64,000 bases of DNA from Streptomyces rimosus (GCF_008704655.1 NZ_CP023688.1:6191501-6255500), one strand, 5' to 3'. Positions 17,027 to 26,406 are shown, numbered from the stretch's first letter. Numbers and translations: made by a program. Notes: a model not told the origin generated them from the letters alone.

Positions 17027-17836
17027 ATGCCCGAGGGGCACACGATCCACCGCCTCGCGCTGGACCACCGTGCGCGCTTCGAGGGCGCGCCGGTCCGGGC
17101 GAGCAGCCCCCAGGGCAAGTTCTCCGACAGCGCGGCGCTGATCGACGGCCAGGTCATGACCACCGCCGAGGCGCACGGCAAGCACCTCTTCCTCGGCTTC
17201 GGGCCCACCGGCTGGGTCCACGTCCACCTCGGCCTCTTCGGCAAGCTGGCCTTCGGCGACGCCCCCGCGCCGCCGCCCACCGACACCGTACGGCTGCGGC
17301 TGGCCAACGACACGGCCTACGCGGACCTGCGCGGGCCCACCACCTGCGCGCTGCTCACCGGCGCCGAGAAGCAGGCGATACACGACCGGCTGGGCCCCGA
17401 TCCGCTGCGTCCCGGGGACGACGGCGAGCGGGCCTGGGCGCGGATCTCGCGCAGCCGTACGTCGGTCGCCGCCCTGCTGATGGACCAGAAGGTGATCGCG
17501 GGCGTCGGCAACGTCTACCGCGCCGAAGTGCTCTTCCGGCACCACATCGACCCGTACCGCGCCGGACGTGATCTGCTGCGGTCCGAATGGGACGCGATCT
17601 GGGCGGACCTGGTCGACCTGATGCGCGAAGGCGTCCGGCGCAATCGCATCGACACGGTGCGCGACGAGCACCTCCCCGAGGCCATGGGCCGCCCGCCGCG
17701 CGTCGACGACCACGGCGGCGAGGTCTACGTCTACCGCCGCGCCCGCCAGGAGTGCCACATCTGCCGCTCCGAGATCCGCACCGCGCCCCTGGCCAACCGC
17801 AACCTCTTCTGGTGCCCCACCTGCCAGCCGAAGTGA
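17027..17836 (+). CDS. Fpg/Nei-family DNA glycosylase/AP lyase
   Basis: A 269-residue base-excision-repair enzyme. It begins MPEGHTIHRLA: after processing, Pro2 is the nucleophile and Glu3 the catalytic acid, and PEGHT marks the actinobacterial Nei-type branch rather than Fpg (PELPE). A helix-two-turn-helix region (VAALLMDQKVIAGVGNVYRAE) binds DNA. The C-terminus has a complete zinc finger, CHIC-x16-CPTC. It would remove oxidised bases such as oxidised pyrimidines and nick the abasic site. The ATG has GAGGAGG upstream. Together with rpiB it forms a probable two-gene unit. Confidence 0.88.
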   Translation: MPEGHTIHRLALDHRARFEGAPVRASSPQGKFSDSAALIDGQVMTTAEAHGKHLFLGFGPTGWVHVHLGLFGKLAFGDAPAPPPTDTVRLRLANDTAYADLRGPTTCALLTGAEKQAIHDRLGPDPLRPGDDGERAWARISRSRTSVAALLMDQKVIAGVGNVYRAEVLFRHHIDPYRAGRDLLRSEWDAIWADLVDLMREGVRRNRIDTVRDEHLPEAMGRPPRVDDHGGEVYVYRRARQECHICRSEIRTAPLANRNLFWCPTCQPK

Positions 17837-17863
17837 GACCGGGGCCGGGGCGCCCGCGCGTCC

Positions 17864-19093
17864 TCAGAAGCCGTGCGGCAGCCACGGCTTGATGTGCCAG
17901 CCGAAGGCCACCGACGCCTCGCGCAGCGCGCCGGGCCGCAGTTCCCGCACCCGGCCCGCCGCCGCCAGCGCGCTCAGCGAGAAGCCGCCCAGATACGCGG
18001 AGCCCAGTTCCCGTACGGACAGGGCCAGATCGGCCGGGTCGTCGGTCCGCTCACAGGAAGCGCCCCGCCCGTCGCCGGTCAGCCGCCACCGGCCCTCGTT
18101 CCAGGGGCAGCCGGCATCGGCCACTTCCAGGACCACGTCCAGCGGCGCCGCGTACGCCCGCGCGGCGAGCGCCCCGCCGACGTCCACCAGCCGGACGAAC
18201 AGCGACTCGCGCACCGTGACCCGGCAGCGCCGGATGTCGTCCACCAGGTGCAGCAGCGGATCGTCGGCCGGCCGGTTGCGCACCGTCACACGGGACGTCA
18301 GGTCGATGCCGAACAGATAGCGCCACAGCGCCGCGTGAACGGCCGGGTCCAGCGCCTCGATGTCGCGCAGGACCACCGTGCCGTCCGGGCCGCCCCCGTC
18401 CCAGCCCGCCTTGACCGCGTAGCGCGCGTACCCGCGCACCTCGCCGGCCACCTCGGCCAGCACGCACAGCAGCGGACCGGCGCCGTCCCGGTCGGCCTCC
18501 GGGTCGAGCAGCGGCAGCCGCTCCCAGCCCGGCTGCCGGGCGAGCATCCCCGGACGGCCGGCGACCAGCTGGTCGTAGACCTTCTCGCAGTCCGGCAGCG
18601 CGGTCTCCGGATCGATCAGCCGCAGCCGTACGGCGTCGGTGCCGGGCAGGGCCGGGACGGACAGCCGGAGCGTGTCGAGCGTCATGCTCACCGCCTCGGT
18701 CGCCGCGCCGTAGCCGAAGCGCCCGTAGATGGCCGGTTCGGAGGCGGTCAGCACGGCCAGCGGCTCGCGCCGGGCCCGGATGTCCGCGAGCTGGTGGCGC
18801 ATCATCTCGCGCAGCAGGCCGCGCCGCCGGTGCGTCGGCTGCACGCTGACCATCGTCACGCCGGCCGCCGGGACGACCGCGCCGCCGGGCAGCGACAGCC
18901 GGAAGGTGAACGCCCCCGCCGTGCCGACGACATCGCTCCCGTCCCGGACGGTCAGGCTGCGCTCGGGCTCCCCGAGACCGCGCCACAGGGCGCGCTCCTC
19001 CGGGGCCTCCGGCGTACCGCCGAACACCCGCTCCACCGATGCGTACCAGTCGTCCCACTCGTCCGGGCGCAGCTGCCGTAACTCTGTCGTCAT
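17864..19093 (-). CDS. Eis-like GNAT N-acetyltransferase
   Basis: A 409-residue protein of the Eis (enhanced intracellular survival) family. The N-terminal GNAT domain binds acetyl-CoA (VSVQPTHRRRGLLREMMRHQ matches motif A, V-x-P-x-x-R-R-x-G-x). A second GNAT-like domain follows, and the C-terminal SCP2-like domain ends in a phenylalanine (WLPHGF). In Eis the terminal carboxylate takes part in catalysis, and that feature is kept here. Known Eis enzymes acetylate aminoglycosides and other amines at several positions; the physiological substrate here is unknown. Start chosen at the ATG at 19091-19093 (MTTELRQLRPDEWDDW). The upstream Shine-Dalgarno is weak. Confidence 0.82.
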   Translation of the reverse strand: MTTELRQLRPDEWDDWYASVERVFGGTPEAPEERALWRGLGEPERSLTVRDGSDVVGTAGAFTFRLSLPGGAVVPAAGVTMVSVQPTHRRRGLLREMMRHQLADIRARREPLAVLTASEPAIYGRFGYGAATEAVSMTLDTLRLSVPALPGTDAVRLRLIDPETALPDCEKVYDQLVAGRPGMLARQPGWERLPLLDPEADRDGAGPLLCVLAEVAGEVRGYARYAVKAGWDGGGPDGTVVLRDIEALDPAVHAALWRYLFGIDLTSRVTVRNRPADDPLLHLVDDIRRCRVTVRESLFVRLVDVGGALAARAYAAPLDVVLEVADAGCPWNEGRWRLTGDGRGASCERTDDPADLALSVRELGSAYLGGFSLSALAAAGRVRELRPGALREASVAFGWHIKPWLPHGF

Positions 19094-19220
19094 GGGCCAT
19101 GGGTAGCAGGACGCCTTACGGGCGCGCGACCGTTTTTCGAACGCCGTTTCCGGGCGATTGCGCCAGGCGGCGCGCCGTGAATCGACGCGCCGCCGAACGG
19201 GTGGATAAGGTCCCAGAACA

Positions 19221-20363
19221 ATGGCGAGCAGCTCGGGAGCGGAGTCCCTGACGGCCCGGTGGCGCAAGGCGGTCCACCGGGCCCGCATCACCGTGCGCAA
19301 GGCCGGGGTCGACTACTTCCGCGGCGACGGCTCGGACTGGATCGCCCTGGTCGCCCTCCTGATCGCCATCCCCGCCATCGCCTGCGGCACCATCTGGCGC
19401 CCCGACTGGATCGCACCGACCGCGCTGGTCCTGCCGGTCATCGCCGGCGGGCTGCTGCTGCGCCCGGCCAACCTGCTCGCCCTGTACGGCACGTCCGCCG
19501 CCGCCCTGATCGTCGAGGCGTCGCTGCTCGGCCCGTACGACCAGGGCCGCGACCGGATCACCCCGGGCACCGTCCTGGTGGTCGCCGCCGTCGGGCTGTC
19601 CGGGCTGCTGATCGCGCAGTTCCGCAGCCGGGTCGGCGTGCCGTGGCGGCGCGGCGGGACGATGCTCTTCGACCTGCGCGAACGCATCCGCGTCCAGAGC
19701 AAGCTGCCCAAACTGCCGGCCGGCTGGCACCACGAGATGGCGCTGCGGCCGGCCGGCGGGCAGTCCTTCTCCGGCGACTTCGTCGTCGCCTCCCGCACCC
19801 ACGGCGGCAACATCCTCGAAGTCGTGCTGACCGACGTGTCCGGCAAGGGCATGGACGCGGCCTCCCGCGCCCTGCTGCTGTCCGGCGCCTTCGGCGGCCT
19901 GCTCGGCTCGCTGCCGCCGCACGGCTTCCTGCCCGCCGCCAACGGCTACCTGCTGCGCCAGGACTGGGACGAGGGCTTCGCCACCTCCATCCACCTGGTC
20001 CTGGACCTGGAGTCCGGCGACTACGAGCTGCTGTCCGCCGGGCACCTGCCCGCCCTCCAGCTCAGCGCGGGCACCGGCCGCTGGGAGGAGAAGGCGGCGG
20101 AGGGGCCGCTGCTCGGGGTGTACGACGGGGCGCAGTTCGACCCCGTCAAAGGGACGCTGCGCCCCGGCGACGTGCTGATGCTCTTCACGGACGGCCTGGT
20201 CGAGGCCGCCGACCGGGACATCGCCGAGGGCATCGACCGGCTGACCGGCGAGGCCGACCGCTATGTGGCCTGCGGCTTCACGGGCGCGGCCTGGCATCTG
20301 ATCGAGGCGGTGGCCAAGGACGTGAACGACGACCGGGCGCTGCTGCTGATCTGCCGCGACTGA
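19221..20363 (+). CDS. Membrane PP2C/SpoIIE-type protein phosphatase
   Basis: A 380-residue protein with four N-terminal transmembrane helices (about residues 40-135, for example WIALVALLIAIPAIACG and LVVAAVGLSGLLIA) and a cytoplasmic SpoIIE/RsbU-type phosphatase domain. The metal-binding motifs are present: GGQSFSGDFV, LTDVSGKGMDA, LLSAGHLP, FTDGLVEA and the final NDDRALLLI. Such enzymes usually dephosphorylate anti-anti-sigma factors and tie stress or development to sigma-factor release. No anti-sigma gene is adjacent, so the target is unknown. The ATG at 19221 lies 127 bp from the divergent Eis-like gene. Confidence 0.85.
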   Translation: MASSSGAESLTARWRKAVHRARITVRKAGVDYFRGDGSDWIALVALLIAIPAIACGTIWRPDWIAPTALVLPVIAGGLLLRPANLLALYGTSAAALIVEASLLGPYDQGRDRITPGTVLVVAAVGLSGLLIAQFRSRVGVPWRRGGTMLFDLRERIRVQSKLPKLPAGWHHEMALRPAGGQSFSGDFVVASRTHGGNILEVVLTDVSGKGMDAASRALLLSGAFGGLLGSLPPHGFLPAANGYLLRQDWDEGFATSIHLVLDLESGDYELLSAGHLPALQLSAGTGRWEEKAAEGPLLGVYDGAQFDPVKGTLRPGDVLMLFTDGLVEAADRDIAEGIDRLTGEADRYVACGFTGAAWHLIEAVAKDVNDDRALLLICRD

Positions 20364-20502
20364 GCCGTACGGCGCTTTCCGGCCGTATCCGGACGCCGCC
20401 AACCCGGTGAACACGCTGCGCCGCGGGAGGCGGAAGCCCCGCCGCCCCGGCCCCGCCGCGCTTCATGGGAGCCCGAGACTTCGCACGATCCACGGAGGAC
20501 CC

Positions 20503-20964
20503 ATGGCCGGCACGCTCACCTTCCGCTACGTCACTTACCTCGCGACCACGCCGGAAAAGGTCTGGCACGCCCTCACCGACCCGGAGCTGAGCGGCGCGTA
20601 CTGGGGGCACGGCAATGTCTCCGACTGGCGGCCCGGCTCGCGCTGGGAGCACCGGCGCACCGACGGCTCCGGCATCGCCGACGTCGAAGGGGTGGTCCTG
20701 GAGAGCGCTCCGCCCACGCGGCTGGTGACCACGTGGGCGGAGCCCGGTGCGCCGACGGGCCGGGGCGAGCCGGGCGTCTCCACCGTGACGTTCGGCATCG
20801 AGCCGTACGAGGAGATCGTCCGGCTGACCCTGACGCACGAGGATCTGGCCGACGAGGCCGAGCGGGAGGCGGCGGCCGGGGGCTGGTTCGCGGTGCTCGC
20901 CAACCTCAAGACGCTTCTGGAGACCGGGCGCCCGCTGCCGAAGGAGCCGTGGACGATGCCGTGA
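20503..20964 (+). CDS. SRPBCC (AHSA1-like) domain protein
   Basis: A 153-residue START/Bet-v-1-fold protein. MAGTLTFRYVTYLATTPEKVWHALTDPE is a standard AHSA1/SRPBCC opening, and WRPGSRWEHRR and GGWFAVLANLKTLLETG are the usual middle and C-terminal helix. These proteins bind hydrophobic ligands or act with an ArsR regulator, but no regulator gene is adjacent here. The ATG at 20503 has CGGAGGA upstream. The last 59 bp overlap the 3' end of the convergent antiporter gene. Confidence 0.8.
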   Translation: MAGTLTFRYVTYLATTPEKVWHALTDPELSGAYWGHGNVSDWRPGSRWEHRRTDGSGIADVEGVVLESAPPTRLVTTWAEPGAPTGRGEPGVSTVTFGIEPYEEIVRLTLTHEDLADEAEREAAAGGWFAVLANLKTLLETGRPLPKEPWTMP

Positions 20965-22138
20965 GCGTACGGTCCTCGCCACCTGGCAGGAGCCGCGCCA
21001 GCCAGGCCGACCGGCCGGCCGCCAGCGGTCCCAGTACGGCCAGGATCAGCACGTACCCGGCGATGAACGGCGCCAGCCGCTCGTCCAGCCCGGCGCCCGC
21101 CGCCATCGTCGCCAGGATCAGCGCGAACTCGCCGCGGGCGAGCAGCGCGGTGGCGATGTTGGCGGCCGGGCCCGGCCCGAAGCCGTAGATCCGGGCCGCG
21201 ACCAGCCCCGCGACCACGTTCATCACCAGTGTCAGCGCCACCGCGATCAGCACCGGCCACACCACTGACGGCAGGTCGCCGGGGTCGATGGACAGGCCGA
21301 AGGCGAAGAAGAAGATTGCGCCGAAGGCGTCCCGCAGCGGGTGCACCAGCTCCATGATCCGCTTGCCGGAGCCGGTGCTGCCGAGCATCAGGCCGACCAT
21401 GAACGCGCCGATCGCGTCCGCGACGCCGAACCACTCCGAGACGCCCGCCACGAAGACGGCGGCCCCGAGGAAGGAGATGACCAGCAGCTCGTTGTCCTTG
21501 GTGGCGATCAGCTTGCCGATCACCGTCGTCCCCCAGCGCGCGACCACGGCCAGGAGCAGCAGGAAGCCGAACGCCTTGCCCGCGTCGACGGCGGCCGAGG
21601 CCAGCGAGTCGGCGCCGGAGATCACCGGCTGGAGGGCGGCCAGGTACAGGGCGAGGAAGATGTCCTCGACCACGATGATGCCGAGGATCGGCTTGGTCTC
21701 GGGGTTGCCGAGACGGCCGGTGTCCATCAGGACCTTGGTGACGATCGCCGACGAGGAGATGCCGAGCACTCCGGCCAGCACCAGCGCCTCGGAGGTGCCC
21801 CAGCCGACCAGGAAGCCGAAGACGAGACCGGCGCCGACGTTCAGCGCCAGGTAGGCGGCCCCGGCGACGGCCATCTTCCGGCCGCCCTCTTTGAGGTCGT
21901 CCAGGTGGAATTCGAGGCCGAGGTAGAAGAGCAGCAGCACCAGGCCCAGCAGGGAGAGCATCTCCAGCTCGTGCGGGTCGTCGACCAGGGCGATGCCGGG
22001 GGTGTGCGGGCCGAGCAGTATCCCGGCCAGGATGAACAGGGGGATCGTGGGGAGCCCGATGCGGCTGCCCAGGCGGGCGAGGACGGCGGCGGCCAGAAAG
22101 GCCCCGCCCATCGCGAGGAGGGTGTCTGCGTGTCCGAT
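20906..22138 (-). CDS. CPA2-type cation/proton antiporter (Kef-like)
   Basis: A membrane antiporter with about 12 helices, beginning in mid-helix (GGAFLAAAVLARLGSRIGLP). Family landmarks are FILAGILLGPHTPG, LLLFYLGLEFHLDDL, VLGISSSAIVTKVL, VVEDIFLALYLA, and ANIATALLARGEFALI. No RCK/TrkA-N domain is fused, so a separate regulatory subunit or none is implied. The nearest ATG (22109-22111) gives 401 residues and has no Shine-Dalgarno. Nine codons upstream an ATC (22136-22138) follows GGAGGAG (22141-22147) directly and would give IGHADTLLAMGGAF, which I recall as the usual family N-terminus. I annotate the ATC as the likely start with low certainty. K+ or Na+ exchange is assumed from the family. 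Confidence 0.75.
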   Translation of the reverse strand: MGHADTLLAMGGAFLAAAVLARLGSRIGLPTIPLFILAGILLGPHTPGIALVDDPHELEMLSLLGLVLLLFYLGLEFHLDDLKEGGRKMAVAGAAYLALNVGAGLVFGFLVGWGTSEALVLAGVLGISSSAIVTKVLMDTGRLGNPETKPILGIIVVEDIFLALYLAALQPVISGADSLASAAVDAGKAFGFLLLLAVVARWGTTVIGKLIATKDNELLVISFLGAAVFVAGVSEWFGVADAIGAFMVGLMLGSTGSGKRIMELVHPLRDAFGAIFFFAFGLSIDPGDLPSVVWPVLIAVALTLVMNVVAGLVAARIYGFGPGPAANIATALLARGEFALILATMAAGAGLDERLAPFIAGYVLILAVLGPLAAGRSAWLARLLPGGEDRTLTASSTAPSAAGARSPEAS

Positions 22139-22204
22139 GGCTCCTCCAGAGGTTCGGCCGGACGGTGTTCGGTCAAGGGGGAGTCAAGAAAGCGTTAGTA
22201 GTTA

Positions 22205-22215
22205 GTTTACCAAAC
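22205..22215. promoter_or_regulatory. Small palindrome GTTTACCAAAC, possible operator
   Basis: GTTT-ACC-AAAC sits in an unusually AT-rich patch (GTTAGTAGTTAGTTTACC) about 67 bp upstream of the probable antiporter start. Low GC and symmetry suggest the promoter/operator of the antiporter gene. The regulator is unknown. Confidence 0.35.
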
Positions 22216-22434
22216 GACTTTTCCGGCCGGTACGCCCGCTTCCGCCGCATGCTTCGCCGGACTGCCGCCCATCTCTCCACCGATCCGCCTCCGGGATCTT
22301 CCCGGGCCTCCTGTCGAGAGCCCTGCCTGGGGTTTTCCCCACCCCGAAGCCACCGGCAGCCGTCATGGCCCAGGTTCACCCCGGCTCCGTACGGTCGAGG
22401 GGTGCAACGGACGCGGGAGACGGGGGACGACGCG

Positions 22435-23256
<822 letters not shown>

Positions 23257-23272
23257 GCCGCGCGACCGGCGC

Positions 23273-24388
23273 TCAGCGCCCGGCCGGTTCCTTCCGGAAC
23301 GCCCACGCCATCCGGGGCTCCACCACGCAGCGCAGGGCCCGGCGGACCGGCGGGGTGCACAGCGCGGTCACCACGGCCGCCGCCGTCAGGCTGACCACGA
23401 TCTCGCCGGGCGGCGAGTGCAGCCACGGATGGTCCTCGAACCAGCCCGCGAAGCGCGCGCCCTTGGTCAGGAAGCCGTGCAGCAGATAGCCGTAGAGGGT
23501 GCCGGCGCCCAGCACCGTGAACCACGTACGGCGGGCCGGCACCCAGGCGAGGAAGCAGGCGACCAGCACCAGTGAGCAGCCGAACAGCGCGAGCGTCATC
23601 ACCACCCCCGCCCACCAGGGCGCACCCAACTCCTGTGCGCTCTCCCGGTGGTAGAACCACGTCGCCGTCATCCGCGGCACCGCCCAGTAGGCGACCGCCA
23701 GGGCACACGCGAAGACCGGCGCCGCCGCGATCCGTACGCCCCGCCGCCGCAGCAGCGCGAAGTGCTCCGGCCGCAGGTTCAGCCCCAGCACGAAGAACGG
23801 CAGGAACTGGAGCAGCCGTTGCATGTCCAGGTCGTGGCCGATCTCCGGGGACACCGAGGCGAGTACGGCGACGGCCAGTGCCGGCGGAACCGGCCACCGT
23901 ACGATCCGCCACAGCGGAGTGGTCAGCCGCCACACGAACAGCGCCGCCAGGAACCAGGTGAGGTACCAGGGGTCCAGGAGGCTGACCGGCATATCGGGGT
24001 CGGGGACCGCCCGGCGGGCGAAGAGGGTGTAGGCCGTCTCGAAGACGACATACGGCACCACGATGCCGGTGACCAGCCGCCGCAGCCGGTCCGGCCGCAG
24101 GTCGAAACCGCGCGAGAAATAGCCGGAGATGACGATGAACGCCGGCATATGGAAGGCGTACACCGTCATGTAGAGCGCGCCTGCGGTACGGCTCTGCCCG
24201 GTCAGCGGCTCCCAGGAATGGCCCATGGCGACCAGCACGATCGCCAGGTACTTCGCATTGTCGAAGAAGGCGTCCCGGCCGCTTCCGCCGCCGGTCCGTA
24301 TGGCCTCCGGCGCGGGCGCCGGGCCCCGGTCCGGAGACCGCGCGGTCGGCGGAAGCACACGTCGTGAGGTCGGTGCGGCGGAAAGCAT
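23273..24388 (-). CDS. Acyltransferase family 3-like membrane protein
   Basis: A 371-residue integral membrane protein with about 10 helices. After a 35-residue Pro/Ala-rich tail it has RDAFFDNAKYLAIVLVAMGHSWEPL, which carries the helix-1 histidine typical of acyltransferase 3/OpgC/fucose-4-O-acetylase-like enzymes. AFHMPAFIVISGYFSRG is the second conserved block. Such enzymes move acetyl or succinyl groups onto extracellular sugars. The acceptor is unknown, and no polysaccharide cluster is adjacent. The ATG at 24386-24388 has AGGG 8 nt upstream; a GTG 9 bp earlier is also possible. Confidence 0.8.
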   Translation of the reverse strand: MLSAAPTSRRVLPPTARSPDRGPAPAPEAIRTGGGSGRDAFFDNAKYLAIVLVAMGHSWEPLTGQSRTAGALYMTVYAFHMPAFIVISGYFSRGFDLRPDRLRRLVTGIVVPYVVFETAYTLFARRAVPDPDMPVSLLDPWYLTWFLAALFVWRLTTPLWRIVRWPVPPALAVAVLASVSPEIGHDLDMQRLLQFLPFFVLGLNLRPEHFALLRRRGVRIAAAPVFACALAVAYWAVPRMTATWFYHRESAQELGAPWWAGVVMTLALFGCSLVLVACFLAWVPARRTWFTVLGAGTLYGYLLHGFLTKGARFAGWFEDHPWLHSPPGEIVVSLTAAAVVTALCTPPVRRALRCVVEPRMAWAFRKEPAGR

Positions 24389-24962
24389 CTGCCGCACCCT
24401 AGTGGCGGCCAGCGAATGCGTAAAACCCTCGCCGGTAAATTCGCATTACGTGCGGTGTGGTGGGGAATTCCTTTTCGGGCGGCGTTCGGGATTGTGTCGC
24501 GGTGGCACTTCCGGGTTTTTGCGGAGGGCCGGTGAATAACTGGTTCCGTACCGCTCTTCCGGTCATGGAAGGGCATATGCGCCACGGTGGACGCGGGGGT
24601 GATGTCCGCTTCGCTGACGGTATGTCGGTGGCGGAAGGGGGTCGTCGATCGTGTCCGCGTCAAGTGAATTCACGTACGCACAAAGGGGGTCCGGGCCGCC
24701 TGCCGACCTTCGGCCGGATGCCGCGAAAGGATCCGGCCGTTGGCCGGAACGCGCCCGGTGGCGTCAATTCCCGTGCGGCCGACGGCGGTACGGCCGGGAG
24801 GTGCCGCCGGGCCGCGCCGCCTCCTGGCAAAGCCTTGGCCGATGATTCGCCACCCGCCTCCACTGGGCAAGGACTTGGTGGCACGATGGTGCCGAGCGGG
24901 GGTGTGCGCGGCTGCATGCTTCCGGGGCCGGCCAGGCGTTCCGACCGAGGGTGTGATCAGTT
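24389..24962. other. Long gap without a recognisable gene
   Basis: This 574-bp stretch lies between the acyltransferase start and the small membrane-peptide gene. The first 220 bp are noticeably less GC-rich than the surroundings and contain the palindrome GTGAATTCAC (24664-24673) a little further on. Open frames exist, but their codon use does not look like Streptomyces coding DNA. It probably holds promoters and perhaps the remains of a decayed insertion. No attachment-site repeat was identified. Confidence 0.4.
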
Positions 24963-25157
24963 GTGGCTCTTTCGCTGTCCGTCGTGCTGTTGTTGGGCAT
25001 CATCATGGTCGTGTTGATACGCGGTAAATCGCTCAAGGCCGGTCCGGCGCTCGTCGCCATCCTCTTCGGCTTCTTCCTCGCGTCCACCGGCATCGCGCCG
25101 TCCATCAACCGGTTCCTGAACTCGGTGGCCGAGACCATCAACAACATCAGCTTCTAG
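24963..25157 (+). CDS. Small two-helix membrane protein
   Basis: A 64-residue hydrophobic protein, GTG start at 24963, with GAGGG 11 nt upstream. It has two predicted helices (LSVVLLLGIIMVVLIRG and ALVAILFGFFLASTGIAPSI) and the C-terminus VAETINNISF. Short proteins with this FGFFLASTGIAPxI pattern recur in Streptomyces, to my recollection including near conjugative-element genes, but no other transfer gene is present here. The function is unknown. It is followed by a terminator shared with the convergent reductase gene. Confidence 0.65.
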   Translation: MALSLSVVLLLGIIMVVLIRGKSLKAGPALVAILFGFFLASTGIAPSINRFLNSVAETINNISF

Positions 25158-25162
25158 CGCAT

Positions 25163-25193
25163 CCGGGCCCCTACCGCGCCCGCAGGGGCCCGG
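25163..25193. terminator. Bidirectional terminator
   Basis: CCGGGCCCCT (25163-25172) pairs with AGGGGCCCGG (25184-25193) around an 11-nt loop, between two convergent gene ends. Confidence 0.7.
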
Positions 25194-25201
25194 CCGGCAC
25201 G

Positions 25202-25579
25202 TCAGCGGTCGTCGCGTCCGCTCCGCGCGACCGCCTCCCGTACGGCCTCCTCACTGCGTCCCACCAGCGCCGTGCCGTCGTCCGCCGTGATGATCGGCCG
25301 CTGGATCAGCCGGGGATGGCCGGCCAGCGCCTCGATCCACCGCTCCCGCTCGGCCTCCGTACGCCCCCAGTCGCCGATCCCCAGCTCCTTCGCCTCGGCC
25401 TCCTGCGTACGCGTGATGTCCCACGGCTCCAGCCCCAGCCGGTCCAGAACCTCCCGCAACTCGGCGGCGCTCGGCGGCTGTTCGAGATAGCGCCGCACCG
25501 TGTACCGCACCCCTTCCCCGTCGAGCAGATCGACGGCGGAACGGCACTTGGAACACGCGGGATTGAGCCAGATCTCCAT
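25202..25579 (-). CDS. ArsC/Spx-family glutaredoxin-fold reductase
   Basis: A 125-residue thioredoxin-fold protein. The N-terminal MEIWLNPACSKCRSAVDLL has a CxxC pair (CSKC), like Spx and unlike the single-cysteine CxxS of plasmid ArsC. LIQRPIITADDGTALVGR contains the conserved cis-proline region RPI. It may reduce arsenate or another disulfide substrate, but no ars operon is present, so a general thiol-reductase role is as likely. ATG start at 25577-25579. tRNA-Gly lies 204 bp away on the same strand. Confidence 0.75.
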   Translation of the reverse strand: MEIWLNPACSKCRSAVDLLDGEGVRYTVRRYLEQPPSAAELREVLDRLGLEPWDITRTQEAEAKELGIGDWGRTEAERERWIEALAGHPRLIQRPIITADDGTALVGRSEEAVREAVARSGRDDR

Positions 25580-25737
25580 GGGGGCAGCCTAGTCAGGCGC
25601 CCGGGGGGAGTGGTCGGTCCTGCTCGGCGCATGACAAGAAACGGTGGCCGTGGCCTCGTATGGAGCCACGGAGGGCCGCGGGCCCGGTACCGCTTGCCCG
25701 GTGCCGAGCGGCTTCGGGCGGGAGCCGGAAAACGATT

Positions 25738-25776
25738 CAGGGCCAGGCCGAGAAAACATCCTCTGACCTGGCCCTG
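25738..25776 (-). terminator. Terminator of tRNA-Gly
   Basis: CAGGGCCAGG (25738-25747) pairs with CCTGGCCCTG (25767-25776). On the minus strand the hairpin lies just after the tRNA 3' end and is followed by CGTTTTCC. Confidence 0.7.
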
Positions 25777-25783
25777 GACCCCA

Positions 25784-25857
25784 TGGAGCGGGCGACGGGA
25801 ATCGAACCCGCGTAGCCAGTTTGGAAGACTGGGGCTCTACCATTGAGCTACGCCCGC
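25784..25857 (-). tRNA. tRNA-Gly(TCC)
   Basis: A full cloverleaf is read on the minus strand: acceptor GCGGGCG pairs with CGCCCGC, the D arm is GTAGCTCAATGGTAGAGC, and the anticodon stem CCAGT/ACTGG encloses the loop CTTCCAA (anticodon TCC, reading GGA/GGG). The T arm is CGGGTTCGATTCCCG. The discriminator is T and CCA is encoded (25784-25786). Confidence 0.97.
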
Positions 25858-26039
25858 ATGCGCCGCCGGTCGGGTGACCGTGGCACGCGATGCATCGTAG
25901 CGGGTCAACCGGGTCCGCCGCACACTCCGCCCCGTTCCGCCCGGCGCGCGGCGGGGCGCCGCCCCGTGTCCAGGGCGTGTGCCCGTGGATATCCGGCAGC
26001 CGTGCCGTCCGCGGCCATGTACCCTACGTGTCGCACCGA

Positions 26040-26116
26040 CGGGGTGTGGCGCAGCTTGGTAGCGCGTCCGCTTTGGGAGCGGAAGGTCGTCGGTTCGAAT
26101 CCGGCCACCCCGACCA
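26040..26116 (+). tRNA. tRNA-Pro(TGG)
   Basis: A full cloverleaf: acceptor CGGGGTG pairs with CACCCCG, the D arm is GCGCAGCTTGGTAGCGC, and the anticodon stem TCCGC/GCGGA surrounds TTTGGGA, anticodon TGG (reads CCA). The T arm is GTCGGTTCGAATCCGGC. Discriminator A (26113) is followed by encoded CCA (26114-26116). tRNA-Pro genes are known phage and ICE attachment sites in actinobacteria, but no integrase is nearby. Confidence 0.97.
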
Positions 26117-26134
26117 GCAGGTTCTTCTCGTTCA

Positions 26135-26178
26135 GCCGTACGGCGTCCCGGCCCGTGGTTTCCGGCCGGCCGTACGGC
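26135..26178 (+). terminator. Possible terminator of tRNA-Pro
   Basis: GCCGTACGGC occurs twice (26135-26144 and 26169-26178). Each copy is self-complementary and the two can pair with each other. It lies 19 bp past the tRNA. There is no U tract, so this is tentative. Confidence 0.35.
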
Positions 26179-26260
26179 GCGGCGGCGCCGTGCGCGCCCC
26201 GTTCCCCCGGTCGTCACGGCCGCGGACCGGCGGGCCCGTAAGCGGCCCATCAAGATCACA

Positions 26261-26291
26261 TTGCGGCTGCCAACCCGCTTGCGGTTACTAT
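26261..26291 (+). promoter_or_regulatory. Probable promoter of tig
   Basis: TTGCGG (26261-26266) and TACTAT (26286-26291), 19 bp apart, resemble -35 and -10 boxes of the main sigma factor HrdB. They lie in a locally AT-richer stretch about 115 bp upstream of the tig start, giving an mRNA leader of about 110 nt. Confidence 0.5.
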
Positions 26292-26406
26292 GCAAGCTGC
26301 GTGCCCGTGTGTCTTTCTCCCGGGCGCGATCCGCAGGGCGCCTGGACCCCGGGCGCCGGCAGATCTCAAGCAGAACCCCAGAAGTCAGCCCCAAGGAGAC
26401 CGAACC

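Noticed and set aside
24457..25017. 186-codon plus-strand frame in the gap before the small membrane protein
   Set aside because: Codon use lacks the strong third-position GC bias, no homologue is recognised, and no ribosome site precedes it.
25784..26116. Integrated element at tRNA-Gly or tRNA-Pro
   Set aside because: No integrase, excisionase or duplicated tRNA 3' end was seen on either side.
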